The translations under genes and the position numbers were made by a program. Below, in pieces: positions 32,399 to 32,429 of a stretch of DNA of 32,429 nucleotides. The DNA comes from an uncultured Faecalibacterium sp. (GTDB lineage Bacteria > Bacillota > Clostridia > Oscillospirales > Ruminococcaceae), in assembly GCA_934511465.1 (NCBI GenBank), contig CAKSWG010000023.1, positions 1 to 32,429 on the forward strand, in the 5' to 3' direction. The stretch's first letter is position 1, and every line of letters begins with the position of its first letter. Below the pieces are notes generated by a model. The model was not told the DNA's origin. It did not search any database and saw nothing but the letters and a program-made list of their open reading frames with translations.

Positions 32399-32429
32399 AG
32401 GTGGGGTCATAAATCTACTTTTTGAAAAT

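Noticed and set aside
32189..32410. 73-codon minus-strand frame after the tRNA
   Set aside because: Composed of hairpins and inverted tRNA fragments, a common source of spurious small proteins.

Overview
The window looks like chromosomal DNA of a GC-rich, gut-type Firmicute, most likely Faecalibacterium or a close relative in the Oscillospiraceae/Ruminococcaceae. This is inferred from several things together: tandem PPi-type phosphofructokinases, a BadF-type activase with a dehydratase-like partner, Spo0A-C-like and SpoIID-like proteins, strong AGGAGG ribosome sites and the overall codon style. No database search was possible. There is no phage, CRISPR array or intact insertion sequence.

Layout. 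1-7809: two modules, each an extracellular solute-binding protein (SBP) followed immediately by a membrane hybrid histidine kinase ending in two receiver domains. They converge on a shared terminator. No permease, ATPase or DNA-binding regulator is visible beside them. 8483-11077: two cell-wall enzymes, a 5'-truncated SpoIID-like protein with six peptidoglycan-binding repeats and an M15-type peptidase. They are followed directly by a palindromic MITE-like element (11076-11348) that supplies the stop codon of the second gene. 11510-16866: housekeeping and accessory metabolism: an aminotransferase, a D-2-hydroxyacid dehydrogenase, a GNAT-like protein, a sirtuin, an O6-methylguanine-DNA methyltransferase and a membrane-anchored SGNH hydrolase. 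17192-19731: two tandem paralogous phosphofructokinases with PPi-type active-site residues. 19799-24086: a dehydratase-like protein and a double-ATPase activase, read leftward from one promoter. 24418-26320: a three-gene regulatory operon (small protein, Spo0A-C protein with a degenerate receiver, soluble histidine-kinase-like ATPase). 26868-30110: a large ABC ATPase/permease fusion. 30176-31994: a YoaK-type membrane protein and a SpoU/TrmH methyltransferase. 32061-32133: tRNA-Ala(CGC), followed by a hairpin cluster bounded by inverted fragments of that tRNA.

How the genes work together. The SBP-kinase pairs look like solute-sensing signal modules rather than transporters. The PFKs serve glycolysis with pyrophosphate economy. 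The activase pair suggests low-potential electron transfer driven by ATP. The Spo0A-like operon suggests a re-purposed developmental regulator. Intergenic regions hold several well-spaced sigma-A-type promoters and symmetrical terminators, so most transcription units can be bounded from sequence.
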